Positions 1-13,094 of a stretch of DNA of 64,000 nt are shown here, in pieces. Below the pieces are notes generated by a model that did not search any database, was not told the DNA's origin, and saw nothing but the letters and a program-made list of their open reading frames with translations. Position 1 is the first letter of the stretch, and each line of letters starts with the position of its first letter. The stretch comes from Trichosphaerium sp. ATCC 40318 (lineage: Eukaryota > Discosea > Flabellinia > Trichosidae): the NCBI GenBank assembly GCA_038496445.1, contig JALMLS010000577.1, positions 1,116,001 through 1,180,000 of the forward strand. The letters are read 5' to 3'. Position numbers and translations under genes: made by a program.

Positions 1-903
1 ACACTATTGACCGTTCTAAGGTGAGACTCACCAGTAATACCAAATCCTGTAGAAGGCGCCAGATTCAAACCATTGCCTGCAGGAGCTGTGGCTGGTGCTG
101 TAGTAAGATTGAGACCTTGACGAATATAAGTGGAAGAAGGTTGTTGGGTAGAGTTAAAATTGTTTTATACCAAATCCTGTAGAAGGCGCAAGGTTCAATC
201 CTGTATTTGGCGTAGTGGCAACACCTAGCAAGACGTTCAGATTGTACGATTTAACATTATTCAATATATATCCTTACCAGTATTAGTAAACCCTTGAGCT
301 TGTGGTGGGGTAGTAAGATTGAGACCTTGATTAATATTAGTGGAAGAAGGCTGTGGTCTGTTTAAAATCAGTTATTACCAAACCCTGTAGAAGGCGCAAG
401 ATTCAATCCTGTATTTTGTGCACCACCTAGTAAGATATTTAGATTATCATACATGATAATCAATTAATGAAGTATTGTTTCTTTTTTTTCTACTTACCTT
501 GCTTATTACCAAACCCTTGAGCGTTACCACCCCATGCATTAGTACCAGCATTATTCTGAGCGGCTTGGTTATTACCAAATCCTTGAGTGTTACCACCCCA
601 TGCATTAGTGCCAGCATTGTTCTGAGCGGCTTGATTATTACCAAATCCTTGAGCGTTACCACCCCATGCATTAGCACCAGCATTATTCTGAGCGGCTTGG
701 TTATTACCAAATCCTTGTGCGTTACCACCCCACGCATTAGTACCAGCATTATTACGGGGTTTATTTAGGCCCAAAGCAGCGGCACCTAAACCGCCGGCCT
801 TCACGCCTTGTCCAGGTACTGATGTTGGCGATCCATCTCCAAGCAAATCATCATACTTAGCTTTGACTCTCGCTATTTCCTCCGCTGTTGGTTGGTCGCT
901 CAT
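1..903 (-). CDS. FG-rich low-complexity repeat protein (3' end beyond window)
   Basis: The start codon is at 903. The N-terminus (MSDQPTAEEIARVKAKYDD...) has a short helical, charged look. From about residue 48 the protein is built of 22-residue repeats (NAGTNAWGGNAQGFGNNQAAQ), encoded by a 66-bp tandem repeat at about 505-760. After an intron near 430-490, further exons at about 1-420 carry a second motif, GLNLAPSTGFG, several times. The Gly/Asn/Ala/Gln-rich sequence with regular GFG spacing resembles FG-repeat proteins such as nucleoporins or endocytic adaptors, but no folded domain is visible, so no function is assigned. The gene runs off the left edge. It is divergent from the LYS12 gene. 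The forward-strand frame over the same bases is a shadow of the repeat. Confidence 0.7.
505..760. repeat. 66-bp coding minisatellite
   Basis: Three to four tandem copies of a 66-bp unit, differing at a few positions, encode the 22-residue GFG repeats of the gene on the minus strand. Copies are near-identical at DNA level, suggesting recent expansion. Confidence 0.85.
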
Positions 904-1335
904 CTAGTAAAGAGGTCAGTTTAACATCCAGATTATCAAAATACGCTAATTAGATATCCAGTACTAATATTTACGCGTGGGAATAGCGTTTTAGTTATAA
1001 TAAAAGGTAAACGTATGTACAGTTAATTTCTTTGGTTTAAAATACTAAATTGATATCTCTGAAATGGTGTCGTTTGAAACAGACAACAAGAAATAGCTTT
1101 GAAACTTAAAATTCAGTGTTCGCGCTTTTTTTGGCAAAGAGTCTTGGGCGTTCTCGCTTGCTTAACGGCTTCAGGTTTTGTCGTAGAACCACGCCAGCTA
1201 CCCAAATAAACACGCGCAGAAGAATACCACTTAATTCAGGTCCCTAACTTTACATAAGGCAACAACAAACTTTTGGAAAACTCGTTTTTTTTTGTTCATT
1301 TTTATTGTTTGCTTCCGTTTATCAGAGTTGCTCAA
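904..1335. promoter_or_regulatory. Divergent intergenic region
   Basis: About 430 bases lie between the start of the FG-repeat gene (minus) and LYS12 (plus), so it should hold both promoters. I see AT-rich sequence and pyrimidine runs but no motif I can assign. Confidence 0.4.
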
Positions 1336-3088
<1,753 letters not shown>

Positions 3089-4870
3089 ACCTAAAAAGAG
3101 AAATAAATGTTAAATCTATGAACGCAAGAGTTTGTTACGTCACGTGACAGTTTTTTTTTTTCGTACAATTCGAAATTGGGTTTTCGAAAATTGGTCCCTG
3201 GTTAGGAGTTTAGATGGGTCACATCCCCTTAAAACCTGCCAAGTACGCAAAGGGTTTAGGAAATAGTGAAAACAAATTAATGGTGATCGGAAGTACCTTT
3301 ATGACGTTCTGTAGTGGGTAAAAGGCATATTAAGATGCTTATTAGAAACGCACACAAACGAAAGTGATATGATCTCGCTACCTAAAGATTTTCATACACA
3401 GTAGTGCGCTGTAGTTTGATTATTAGGTACCTTTTAAGCGACAGAGAGCAGTATAGCGATGTAACGCTTACCTTTTGGTATTAATATAGTAAAAAAAATA
3501 GCATAATGCCAGCATGTGTAGAGACGCTAGTCGCCTTTCAAATCCCGGAAAGCTGATCATTCAAGCGTACGCGGTTTCAGAAAGATCAGGGCGATGTATC
3601 AAGAGAGACAGGGCAGGTGGCTACTAGTAGCATTGTGGAAAATACGTGGCTATAAATAATTAAATCAGTTTATCACATTTCATACATCACTTGTTGATAC
3701 CAAGAGGCTATAGGTAGACTTACATAACTATATCAAACAACGAAGGTAACTTTTTTTGTATCAGGAGCCTATAGCCACAGCTGAATTTGACACTAATAAC
3801 ATATGACGTTTATGTTTTTAAGCTGAGAAAAGTGCACCGACTATTTTAGTCATTCGTTGTCTTTGTACAATACATGCGCACCAAACTGTGAGTTTTGTTT
3901 TATCATAACTTGTTATAGTAACACTATACGCTAGTTCGTAATGTTAAGAATTGCAGGACATGCAGTAAAAGCTGTTCTGTTTAAACTTTTCACTTCGTCA
4001 CAGCCAAGCCAAAACAATCGCTCCGGAGAAAATAGTGAATGATCTCTTACTGTCAAGCAGTCTAACAAACGTTTAATGCGAAATTTGTAGGATTTACTAA
4101 CAAAACTGAAAGTGCAAGCTCTATTGTACTACCAATCGCTTATTCTTCTATCTACGATGAACAACAACAACATCAGATCACGTGACCGAAATATAAAACA
4201 AAAAGTCTAAGAATCTTCCCACAAAAACGGAAGACCTAACTTGGGACTGTTTCTTTCCCACCACTACTCATTTCGCTAGTTGTGCATTAGTTTCGAGCAC
4301 GTCACCGAACCCTGCAAGATATGACAAGTCCCAGAAAAGCATAAAAAATACATGGAGTGTTCACTCGCTCCATTCTTCCTTATTGGATAGCGGCAGATTA
4401 CGTAATATGGTTTTAAAAAGTGATGTGAGTTTTATAGCACTTCCAAAATAATGGGAACACAAATTCCCAAAATGCTTGTGAATCCAGGCCGATAACTATT
4501 CAGGAAACGGTTACTACTGCGTTTACAAATACCATTCTCCGACAAAATTTATGTGGTTTAATGTCTTATTCTGCCTCTGGTAGTATCCAGTTAAATGGAA
4601 AGTAAGATGATAATAATTATATGAAACTTTATAGAGTAGTGCGGTTAGAATAACATGAAAGGGCACGACTACGCCATTAACATAAATAGTGACAACGTAT
4701 GGCAACACATACAAAATTTTATTTGCCTCCTACAGGATAAATATCTCACAAAAACCTCCAAGCAATGCTCAAAAAAAATAGTCTCAATACTCCTTTGAAG
4801 CTACAAAAAAAAAAAAAGATACAAGTTAAAATTGTATTTGTTGCCCCGAGACTCGCGCACAAAGTTTATC
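3089..4870. other. Gene-poor stretch
   Basis: Nearly 1.8 kb with no convincing frame, no tRNA-like A/B boxes that I could find and no clear repeat. It contains CACGTG hexamers (about 3140, 4180) and scattered stops in all frames. A short GC-richer patch at about 3510-3620 has no recognisable identity. Confidence 0.5.
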
Positions 4871-4877
4871 AACTGAA

Positions 4878-6579
4878 TTGGTTTATACAATTGACGCGTC
4901 ATCGGGCGCTTGGAAAACTGTTAGAGAGGAGAAAATAAGCATGTTTATTATTCAACTCGCCGGTTTTATTATTTCCGAAACAGCAACACAACTAAAACAT
5001 TTTTACGAACATAAACTTTCCGGAGAAGGTTCCATTCAACGGTATGTGAGAGTCCTGCACCACAATCTTCGCATTATCGGTATGTACTCCATATCTGTGC
5101 CACGTGCACTATACGAAAAAAAAATAGTCAGAGAGCTCGAAGAACCTCCATTGCCGAACTTTGGACTATGTTTAAAATTTAAGTGAAGTGTTATGTTCTT
5201 CCAAATATTCTTGAACAGATAACCGTACCATAACACACAAATAAAACACAGAATGCAACACGAGGTGATATCATTCAATACTCTTAACGACTTCCTACTA
5301 TATGGGCCACGGAGGCTTGACATTATTCCAGAGCCTGTCGTTTTGAAGAAAGACCCGACGCTTAAAAAAAAAATAAAAAAGTGTCGTTATAACAACACAC
5401 CGAAAGTAAAGAGCGTAGATCCACACCTGTTGCAAATGCAAAAGGATAATAAAAGGAACCATGCGGTACCTATAGATAGACATTCAAACTACACAACAGT
5501 AAACCACAGCGTACGAAACTGACGTTTAAAAAAACGTGCCGTTTTTTGGTTGTTTGAACCTAAACTGAAAATTTTAACCTTTTTGGAATTGCGCCACTAT
5601 TATGAATGGTTAGCATGTTTATTGCAAGGTAGCAATGTACCTTCAAAACGTAATTCATCAGAGTCTCTTTTTTTTAGTCCACAAATCTTTTTTTTTGTGC
5701 CGCCAGCATTTGTAGCCTTCTCATGTATCTACATAGGAATTTTCTATAAGCTACTCAAACGCAATATCACGATTTTTTGGAAACAATACAAAGCCTGTAT
5801 TAAATGCACTCATTCTTGCCACACTCCTTGGTATGGGCGTCTCTAAAGCGGCTGGCCCTTCTATACACGACTACCTCGTATGGTACGCACCTATTGAAGC
5901 CGGTTTGTAAAAAAAAAGTCCGAGAAGAAGGCAGCCTAACTAACAAAGTTTTGCAAGCGTCTTTATCAAATCAATTATTAATGTGGGTTATTACTAAACA
6001 ATTTTCTCCTCAGGGATACTAGATTTTTCTTGTTCGCCGTGAACTTATTTATGAGCGAGAAAACAAAGCGATACAATGTATCACGTAAGGGGTCATACAA
6101 TATGTATAAGTCATTCACCAGGTAAACTTGAAAAAAACTACAGAACAAAACAAAAACTGAAAAAAAGAAAAAAAAAACAAAAAAATTTGTTGAATTTCTG
6201 AACAGCCTCTCAAAAGTCATTTTTTTTTGATTTCACGTGCGAAGGAGGGCTTCTGTGACTGGTAAAATTACGAGCTTTTAGTAAAACAAAATGCTTTCTC
6301 GTGGTTGGTACTCACCTCTTGTTTATTAGATGGGTTAAGACATCAAACGTGAGGAAAAAGGATCGTCCATGGCGATTTTCAGTACAGACAATGCGACGAC
6401 AGGCGTGGCATACCATTAGAGATGAAATGATAACGCTACTACACCAAAAGCCTGTAGTTCATTGGGAATGGGTTCGTCTACATAGCAGGGCAGGCGAGAA
6501 ACAGAGTTTGGTTTATCTACAAAGAGGACAGTTTGTAGATAATGTAAAAGCAGCTGCAGCCATACAGTGTGCTATGTGA
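4878..6579 (+). CDS. Possible multi-exon membrane protein, unidentified
   Basis: Successive plus-strand open segments separated by GT...AG candidates may form one gene, but I cannot join them reliably. Segments are at 4878-5090 (includes FIIQLAGFIISETATQLKHF), 5253-5520 (NTLNDFLLYGPRRLDIIPEP, then very basic), 5550-5790 (hydrophobic, FFFVPPAFVAFSCIYIGIF), about 5800-5910 (ALILATLLGMGVSKAAGPS, in another frame) and 6301-6579 (basic/aromatic, WRFSVQTMRRQAWHTIRDEM, ending in a stop). Two hydrophobic stretches suggest a membrane protein. I do not recognise the family. Poly-T tracts before candidate acceptors match other introns in this window. It could be a decayed gene. Confidence 0.35.
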
Positions 6580-7265
6580 CAGTATCAGTTCTGTGTAGAG
6601 CCGAGATAGCGCTTGGTATGTAATAAAATAAAAAGAAAATCAAAGAGTGTCACGTTGTACAATGAAGTGTTGATATTTGTTGATGTGTTTTGTACAGTTT
6701 TTTGAAGGTTTCAGGTGATGTTTTGTAGTTCAAGAAAATAAAAATTGTGCCTTTTGATGTTGCGCGCTTCAACTACCGGATTACCAAGAAGCTACCATAC
6801 GCTAAAATATTACTTGCTGAACGAGCTCCTTTGTTTGTGTTGCTTGAAAATAAGTGTGAAAAGCATTCGAGTTGAACATAATGGTTACCGTAATTAGATC
6901 TTGAACTGGTACACATCTGCATCGCGAAGCGGTTTTGAGGATGTTAGCAATCTACTTGTTTCTTTTCTTTGGTATTACGAAATAGTTCAAGATACGTTCA
7001 CAGTGCGTTGTAGTTCAAGATACAAGCGTATTATGAGTTTCAGTCTGTGAATGAGCGCCAACGCAACGCGAGAAGACAAGCCACACTAAAAAAAGCCTTT
7101 TCGTGCTTGTTTGTTCACAGTCATAACTAGCCTTTGCAAAGCCACCATTCGCATGACAACTGAAAGATTTGTCAGACTGCCCAGAACTGTCAAGACTCGC
7201 TCAAAACTTTTGTGCGCAAAATCGTCGGAGTGGCCGCCAAAAAAATATAACTCTACTCACTGACA
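6580..7265. promoter_or_regulatory. Intergenic region upstream of UBC13
   Basis: About 690 bases without a credible frame. It should contain the E2 promoter. No motif assigned. Confidence 0.4.
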
Positions 7266-8149
7266 ATGGCAAGTTTATCAAGGCGTATCATAAAGGTTCG
7301 TTGTAGTTGTTTAAATGCGCGTGTTTTGACAAAGAGTAGGAAACACAGAGGCTTTTGGCTGATCCACGTACCAGTAAAGCGGTTTTTTCGTTTCTAACCA
7401 TGTCATAGCTCCGGGAATCAGCGTAAAGCCGTTCCAAGATAATTTGCGTTATTTTAGCGTACTCATGCAAGGACCTCAAGGAACGCCATACGAAGGTATA
7501 CTAAACACCAAACGTGACAAAACACATCAAAACAACACATATCACTTTTATAGAGCTTCCCGATGGAGTCAATTAAACAACTAAACCATTTAGGTGGCGT
7601 ATTTTCGTTAGAACTATTCCTACCAGCAAAATACCCTATGGACCCACCAAAGTGTCGTTTCCTTACTAAAATATACCACCCAAACATTGATAAGGTTGGG
7701 CGTATTTGCTTGGACACACTAAAAAAAATGTGGTCTCCTGCGCTTACCATTAGAACGGTCATTCTAACTATTCAAGCTTTGTTGAGGTAATATTACTTGA
7801 ATCATGCGCCGTAACGTTGTTACTTTACTCTCCTGGCCTGAGCGAGCGAGGACAGCGCTTTTGTTTTTATTTTTTTTTGTTTGTTGTACAAAAGTTAACG
7901 TGCATTATTAGTGTTCCAAACCCTGACGATCCTCTCGACACAACAGTAGCTGCTCACTTTACAAACAATAAAAAGGGTGCAGAAGATACAGGTTAGTTTT
8001 TTAAACAACAAAGACCCTTGCGAGCTTGAGCAGGAGCTGAAATGAAAAAAAAATTATGTTTGATTTTACTCAATCTTTCCATTTGGTTAGTAGTTGATTT
8101 TCTTTTTTTTATAGCTCGCCAATGGACGTTAAAGTACGCAAACTCTTGA
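7266..8149 (+). CDS. UBC13: Ubiquitin-conjugating enzyme E2, UBC13/UBE2N type
   Basis: E2 that with a Uev partner builds K63-linked ubiquitin chains in DNA-damage tolerance and signalling. Exons can be followed end to end: [10 protein letters not shown] (7266-7295), [29 protein letters not shown]...[24 protein letters not shown] with the HPN motif (KIYHPNID) and catalytic cysteine in GRICLDTLK, then [17 protein letters not shown], then the last exon [11 protein letters not shown] and TGA at 8147-8149. Each intron is GT...AG and the phases agree. Length (about 150 residues) and the start [10 protein letters not shown] match UBC13 orthologues (MAxLPRRIIK). The gene looks complete. Introns are about 40-210 nt. 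Confidence 0.95.
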
Positions 8150-8276
8150 TTATGTACATTTCGAAGAGAGAACGTAGATGTAAAGCTATAGGCGATAATA
8201 ATAAACGCGAAGTCACGCAATAATAATAGTTGCAACTGACTTTTCAATCTACGGCGTTACCAACACCTATTTTTTT

Positions 8277-9700
8277 ATGTCTGAGTTAAGCGAGCAGTAC
8301 AAAAAAATGAGCGATTTTCTTAATCACAATGTTACAAGGGTCATCAATACAGACCGCATTTAATAGTATTGTATTAACTAACCATGCTGGATGTATTCAA
8401 GAGGCTTTAGGTGCGTCTTAACAGTACACAATAAGTGAAATTCGTAGAATAACTGTATTTAATGTTCTGAGCTCTAACGGTATTGGTAGAGATTTTTGAC
8501 GCGCAGAGTACCGTAGAACAGATAAAAAAACGCGTTACAACGATTTCAGAAACGTTGTTTGATAAAATTAAAAACGCTGCTCGACACCAACAAAGACAGC
8601 TAGATGCGACGGTTTCAGATGTTGGTTCTCAAAAAATAGCTTTTCCACACTTGAAAGAGATAATTGAAGGCTGGGGCGTAGTAATCAGCTCTGTTACAGA
8701 TCGCTCACGCAAAGGGTATGCAGACTTTTAACTCTACAAAAGGCAGTTGACGGTTCAAAGCTAACCACGTTAGTTTTACGCTGTTCAACATGATACTATC
8801 AGAATACAAGCTAAATCTATCATGGGAGCTACCGAACGAGTTACTGAATCCAGCACCTGTCATTCCTGATCCTCCAGAAACACCAGAAAGCCTCAAGTAC
8901 ACATATTGTTATAAGCATAGACGACTATGGAGAAATAACAACTTATTAGATCTCAGTACAACTTTTACAAACGTATGAGAACAGAGGCAACTCTTGTTGA
9001 CTGCAACATTGTTGCAGAAGGGTGTGAGATCCCTGTCCATAAGTTGGTATTAGCCAGTCGATCAGCAGTTTTTGAGGCGATGCTAAAACAGGACATGAAG
9101 GTTTGTGAAAAACGAGAACTTTGACATTTGGATGTCAAGTTTTTTTTTTCAGAATTTTTGGTTTTGATTGATACCTAGGAGGCTAGAAGTAACGAAATAC
9201 GATTAGAAGATACTACAAAGATAGCAGCGGAAGCAATGATAGACTTTATATACTCAAATGAATTCCCAAAAGAAAGATACTCTGTGGATGAAATGTGTCA
9301 AGTTCTGGCTTTAGCTCACCGGTTTGGTCTTGGTACTGGTTCTTTCTTGTTCTTTTAGTTTATTTACTTTACTTACACGTATTTTTTAGAGGGTCTTGTA
9401 CAACATTGTACGAAGGCATTGGGGTCAAAGATAACTATTGATAACATTGAGACAGTCGCATGTCTTGCTTATAATTTTGATATTTTACCTCTTGTCATGT
9501 ACTGTAAATGGTTCTGTGGAAATAATGATATATACGAGGATATACTATCACAAGGATCAAGGGAATCTGATAGTCAACAATTGACTCTGTCTCCACAAAA
9601 GAGAAAACGTGTGGTTGATGATAATGAAGAAGAATCTAGTGACACAAAGAAAAGACGATTACAAAGAGAAGAAGAAAAAGACAGATCTGAAACAACTTGA
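8277..9700 (+). CDS. BTB/POZ domain protein with N-terminal helical region
   Basis: The clear part is a BTB/POZ domain at about 8980-9440 (DCNIVAEGCEIPVHKLVLASR, then VFEAMLKQDMKEARSNEI, IAAEAMIDFIYSNEFP and LALAHRFGLEGL) split by introns near 9101-9180 and 9335-9390, with a BACK-like helix and a nuclear-localisation-like acidic/basic tail (KRKRVVDDNEEESSDTKKRR). Upstream exons at 8483-8730 give a heptad-like helix (VEQIKKRVTTISETLFDKI) recalling the coiled coil after B-boxes in TRIM-like proteins, and 8790-8980 a Pro-rich linker. BTB proteins of this sort are usually substrate adaptors for cullin-3 ligases. The first exon (ATG at 8277) is my weakest choice; joining it to the coiled coil needs two unverified introns. 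Confidence 0.7.
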
Positions 9701-10002
9701 GTAAGATAGGATTGTCCTCTGTACATTAAATAGGTTGAAATACCACCATTTGTAAATAAGACGCTAGTGAGTTTTTTCTCTCAAAGAGTAAACAACACTT
9801 TAGAATAACAGTCGAACTAATTTGAAAAATAGTGACGATTGAACCAAATCACATGAACTTATCTGGACGTGAGTTATGTCTATAGACGGCGACAGTAGAA
9901 ACGCCAGGAGAATTTACCCTTTGTAGCAACATATAAAGCCCATACAAAGAAAAAATAAAGTTGCTTTTGTTGACTTAGAAAAAAAAGCATAGCTTTGTAA
10001 TT
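9701..10002. promoter_or_regulatory. Intergenic region
   Basis: About 300 bases between two plus-strand genes. No frame or repeat seen. Presumably the 3' end of the BTB gene and the promoter of the next. Confidence 0.35.
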
Positions 10003-10005
10003 GTG

Positions 10006-10970
10006 ATGTTACGGCGGTACACTATTCGCTCACGATGTGCGTATGCTTCAGTACCAGCAAATACGCACGCGTGCACGCGTATGTATGCATCAAAGGCTGG
10101 TTCACCTGTAAGGAAACCGAAAGCGAAACATGCTCCAGTTATCGATTTAAAGAAGCTGGCTTCGTTAAAATCTAAAACAAAGGATTCTGTAGTAAGACAT
10201 CAGCTTGGAGCTACTATGGATGTAATTAGAAGGGAAGCACAGAAAGACCGCAGGTTAAAACAACTAAAGGAGAGTGCTGAGGGCGGTATCATTAAAGTAT
10301 GTGCCTTACACTTTATTAACGTTAAAAATCGATTGTTAACGCCTACGACAGGATGATTTGATTATGAAAGCGTATATAGAACTCGAGGAAGAGGCTGACT
10401 CATTGTACGTTATTATTTCAATCTAAACGACTCTTAACGTTATTCCACGCGTAACAACACTCATTGGAGTGCTATGAAATCACTTTCTTTTACAAAAACA
10501 CCGCGAGAATTATTTACTGTTGTGACACGCTGACACCATGAACTCATTGCTAAATTATTCATAGACAAACGCGCAAGCTCGATTCACTTAGAAGAGAGCG
10601 AGAAATTCAAAAAAAACTTGACCTGGCTATTAAAAGGGATGATCCCACTATTGGCGCTAATAAGTTCACTGCAGCAAGTCTATTCTCTTCAGCTAAGAGG
10701 TCTGAGGAAGAAAAAACAATGCAGGACCAGAGCGTTGCTGCTTTACTTCAAGTTACAAAAGAAATAAAAGCCAAGAAGAAAAAGGCAGAGGAAAAAGAAA
10801 ATTCCGAAGAGTTCATTTCTATTAGACAGGAGATCTTTGAAAAGACTGCACAGATTAGAAAGATGATGGATAAGACTATGGAAGGTAATAAGATGGATAG
10901 AGAAAGGAAGAGAGGAGCTAAATTAGAGAAGAGAAGGATGAGGATACAAGCAAAGAGGGCTGCAAGATAG
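10006..10970 (+). CDS. Basic coiled-coil protein with mitochondrial-type presequence
   Basis: The N-terminus (MLRRYTIRSRCAYASVP...) is rich in Arg/Ser/Ala with no acidic residue for about 40 positions, typical of a mitochondrial targeting peptide. Exon 1 ends at GGIIK with a GTATGT donor near 10297. Exon 2 (DDLIMKAYIELEEEADSL) ends at a GTACGT donor near 10407. Exon 3 starts near 10563 and runs to the stop at 10968-10970 with long charged helices (LRREREIQKKLDLAIKRDD; SIRQEIFEKTAQIRKMMDK) and a Lys/Arg-rich tail. No family recognised. Presequence plus basic helices would suit a mitochondrial ribosome or RNA-associated factor, but that is a guess. The frame is maintained across both introns, so it is a real gene. 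Confidence 0.75.
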
Positions 10971-11512
10971 TTGGACTTAAATTTTTTTTTTATCTGACAA
11001 AGTTTCTTTAACAACAATGGCGTGCTACTAGCACTGTTCTTTGTCGATCTCTTGTATTAATAAAAAGGCAAATCTTTGCTTCGCCAACAAATCACTCACG
11101 TGATTGATAATTTTTTTCAATCAAACTAACACGAAAATAACTGGCTCTTTTGGCTTCGTTTTGAGTGATATCATAAGGTGACCTGCAGGAAAGTTCATGC
11201 AGCGGAGGCTAAGTAGGTACAATTTCACTCTAGCGTCTAACATCTCGCAAGATTTCAGTCAAGTAAAGACTATCACTCAGTTTGCTAATCACATCAAAAT
11301 AACATGGCACTGTAGGCTAAACAGCGCCTAGCGAAGGTTTGATATCCTCACTAGTATGTTTGCTTGTCATTTGATCAATTCATGAATAGATTGAAGTATG
11401 TCTTGCAAACCAATCAATACAAAGATTGATTTTGATAAAATTAATAACACAGCAAAAAATCAATCACAAAAAAAAAGCATCATATTCTCAACAACAAAAT
11501 ACAACGCACAAC
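10971..11512. other. Intergenic, nothing recognised
   Basis: About 540 bases, AT-rich, with a TCACGTGATT site near 11096 and several copies of the motif ATCAAT towards 11380-11470. No credible coding sequence. Confidence 0.4.
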
Positions 11513-11812
11513 ATGTCTCATACAAATAATTCTTTTCAAAGTTTAGACGAGGATAAAGATGAATACATTATACTTAATGATCAATTTTTTCAAGAGTTGC
11601 ATGCCAACATAACCGACGTCGAGGAATTTACAGAAGAGGATTGTGATTTATTCATGGCAGAAGGTGCACTATTCATACCACTCGATATGATACCCAAAAA
11701 CAAGAGGAAAGAGTACAAAAAGTTTCTAAAAAGAAATGGCGTTAAACCCAAATCAAAAAAAGCAAAGAGACGCATTAAACAAGCCAAATGTAGCAAGCCT
11801 GTACATGCATAA
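11513..11812 (+). CDS. Small acidic/basic orphan protein
   Basis: A single-exon frame from ATG 11513 encodes about 99 residues: an acidic N-terminal half (SLDEDKDEYIILNDQFFQEL, TDVEEFTEEDCDLF) and a strongly basic C-terminal half (KKFLKRNGVKPKSKKAKRRI). The leader in the same frame upstream of this ATG is low-complexity, so the internal ATG is preferred. Charge separation and low-entropy stretches at both ends suggest a nuclear or nucleic-acid-bound small protein. No family recognised. It lies in a stretch of short, lineage-restricted genes. Confidence 0.5.
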   Translation: MSHTNNSFQSLDEDKDEYIILNDQFFQELHANITDVEEFTEEDCDLFMAEGALFIPLDMIPKNKRKEYKKFLKRNGVKPKSKKAKRRIKQAKCSKPVHA

Positions 11813-12287
11813 CAAACAAAAAATAAACAAAAAAGTAATCCAACCAATGTTTCCTCTAATTGTCGCATATTATAAACCACTACTCCAAATCGTATTAACA
11901 CAGCCACTTTCGGAGTGCGGTGGAACGTTATACGACACCATTAGCGCATACGTTTACATAGTAGTAGCGGTCTAAAACCTAAATCGTGTTACACTAAAAC
12001 ATTACGAAGCTAAATCTTAATCAATCTAAATCAATCAGCTCGTTCAGATTTGACTAATCAAAACTGGCACATTGTTAGAGCTATTTATCAAGGTAATGAT
12101 GTATCTACAACGTTATTATGAGTAACTGTACACCTGCGTTCTTATCGACGTCAATTTTTTGAGTGATTTACTTGGATATCAATCTTGTTTTATTCAAAGA
12201 ATTCACACAATTTCAATCAAGAATTTTTTAGACATATTTTAATTATCAACCAGTACAACGCACCTCATCCCAACAACGAATATAAGG

Positions 12288-12644
12288 ATGCTTTCATCAT
12301 ACAAATGCAAGATTACATCGCTCAAACAAGTAGCAGCAGATATATCTAAACTAGTAAAAGACAACGACAGTCATCATGATATCGAGTGGAAATCACTAGG
12401 ATCAGATGTATTAAAACATGTTTCCATACTGTTGTATTTCACTCTATACGAGCACATCACAATGCAAATTGATGATTACATACTTGACATTCCTTTATCT
12501 GCTGTAAACAAAGCGTTAAGTACAATATTGGTTCATGGTCCTTTTCCAAAAGCGAAGTACTTGCCAATAAGCTCATGGACTGAATACAATAAATACTTGC
12601 AAAGGCTTGGATTCAAGTTGTCAAAATATCACACTCTTAAATAA
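12288..12644 (+). CDS. Small orphan protein
   Basis: Intronless frame of 118 codons (MLSSYKCKITSLKQ...), ending TAA at 12642-12644. Composition is balanced with regular hydrophobic spacing (VLKHVSILLYFTLYEHI; YILDIPLSAVNKALSTIL), as in a small helical protein, and it is not low complexity. No signal peptide and no family recognised. About 280 bases upstream hold the repeated words AATCAATC also seen before the orphan at 11513 and in the minisatellite near 44.3-45.5 kb. Confidence 0.5.
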   Translation: MLSSYKCKITSLKQVAADISKLVKDNDSHHDIEWKSLGSDVLKHVSILLYFTLYEHITMQIDDYILDIPLSAVNKALSTILVHGPFPKAKYLPISSWTEYNKYLQRLGFKLSKYHTLK

Positions 12645-12925
12645 ATACATTACTTGTTATAACATTAGCTGTATGTTCTTTTCATTACTATGACTTATTA
12701 TACAATGAACATATTGCGACAACAAATTGAGAAGTCGGTTCTAATCACTCATTTTCAAGATTGAAAAACAGACTTAAAGTCGTTCTAAGTTTGGCGTTAT
12801 CAGTAAACCTTGACAAAATTTCTTGGGAGAACTACGCTACAAGAAAATACTTAACATAATTTTAATAAACTATGAAATGAGAGGGCTCCTTATCGCTAAG
12901 GGGCATTGTTTATTAATGATGTTTT

Positions 12926-13062
12926 ATGAACTAACTACGAAAACTCCAAGTGTCTCAGTTGTATGTCGTCTCTCACTATCTCTTAGAGTATCTTCCTCGA
13001 TAGCTGAACCAATATTGGTTGATGATCCAGAACCGTATACTATAGGCCACCTACACAAATCA
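12926..13062 (-). pseudogene. Possible remnant of a second C-terminal domain copy
   Basis: On the minus strand just downstream of the stop of the next gene, an open stretch reads VYGSGSSTNIGSAIEEDTL then RRHTTETLGVFVVSS and a stop. It parallels the end of the domain in the neighbouring gene (GKHIGEDPILSRATESVGVI, then IVEAGSG). It may be the last exon of an alternative transcript or the remains of a duplicated domain; no start or complete fold is present. Confidence 0.35.
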
Positions 13063-13094
13063 AGTCAGCAAATACAGAAACAGGCAAATGCTCT

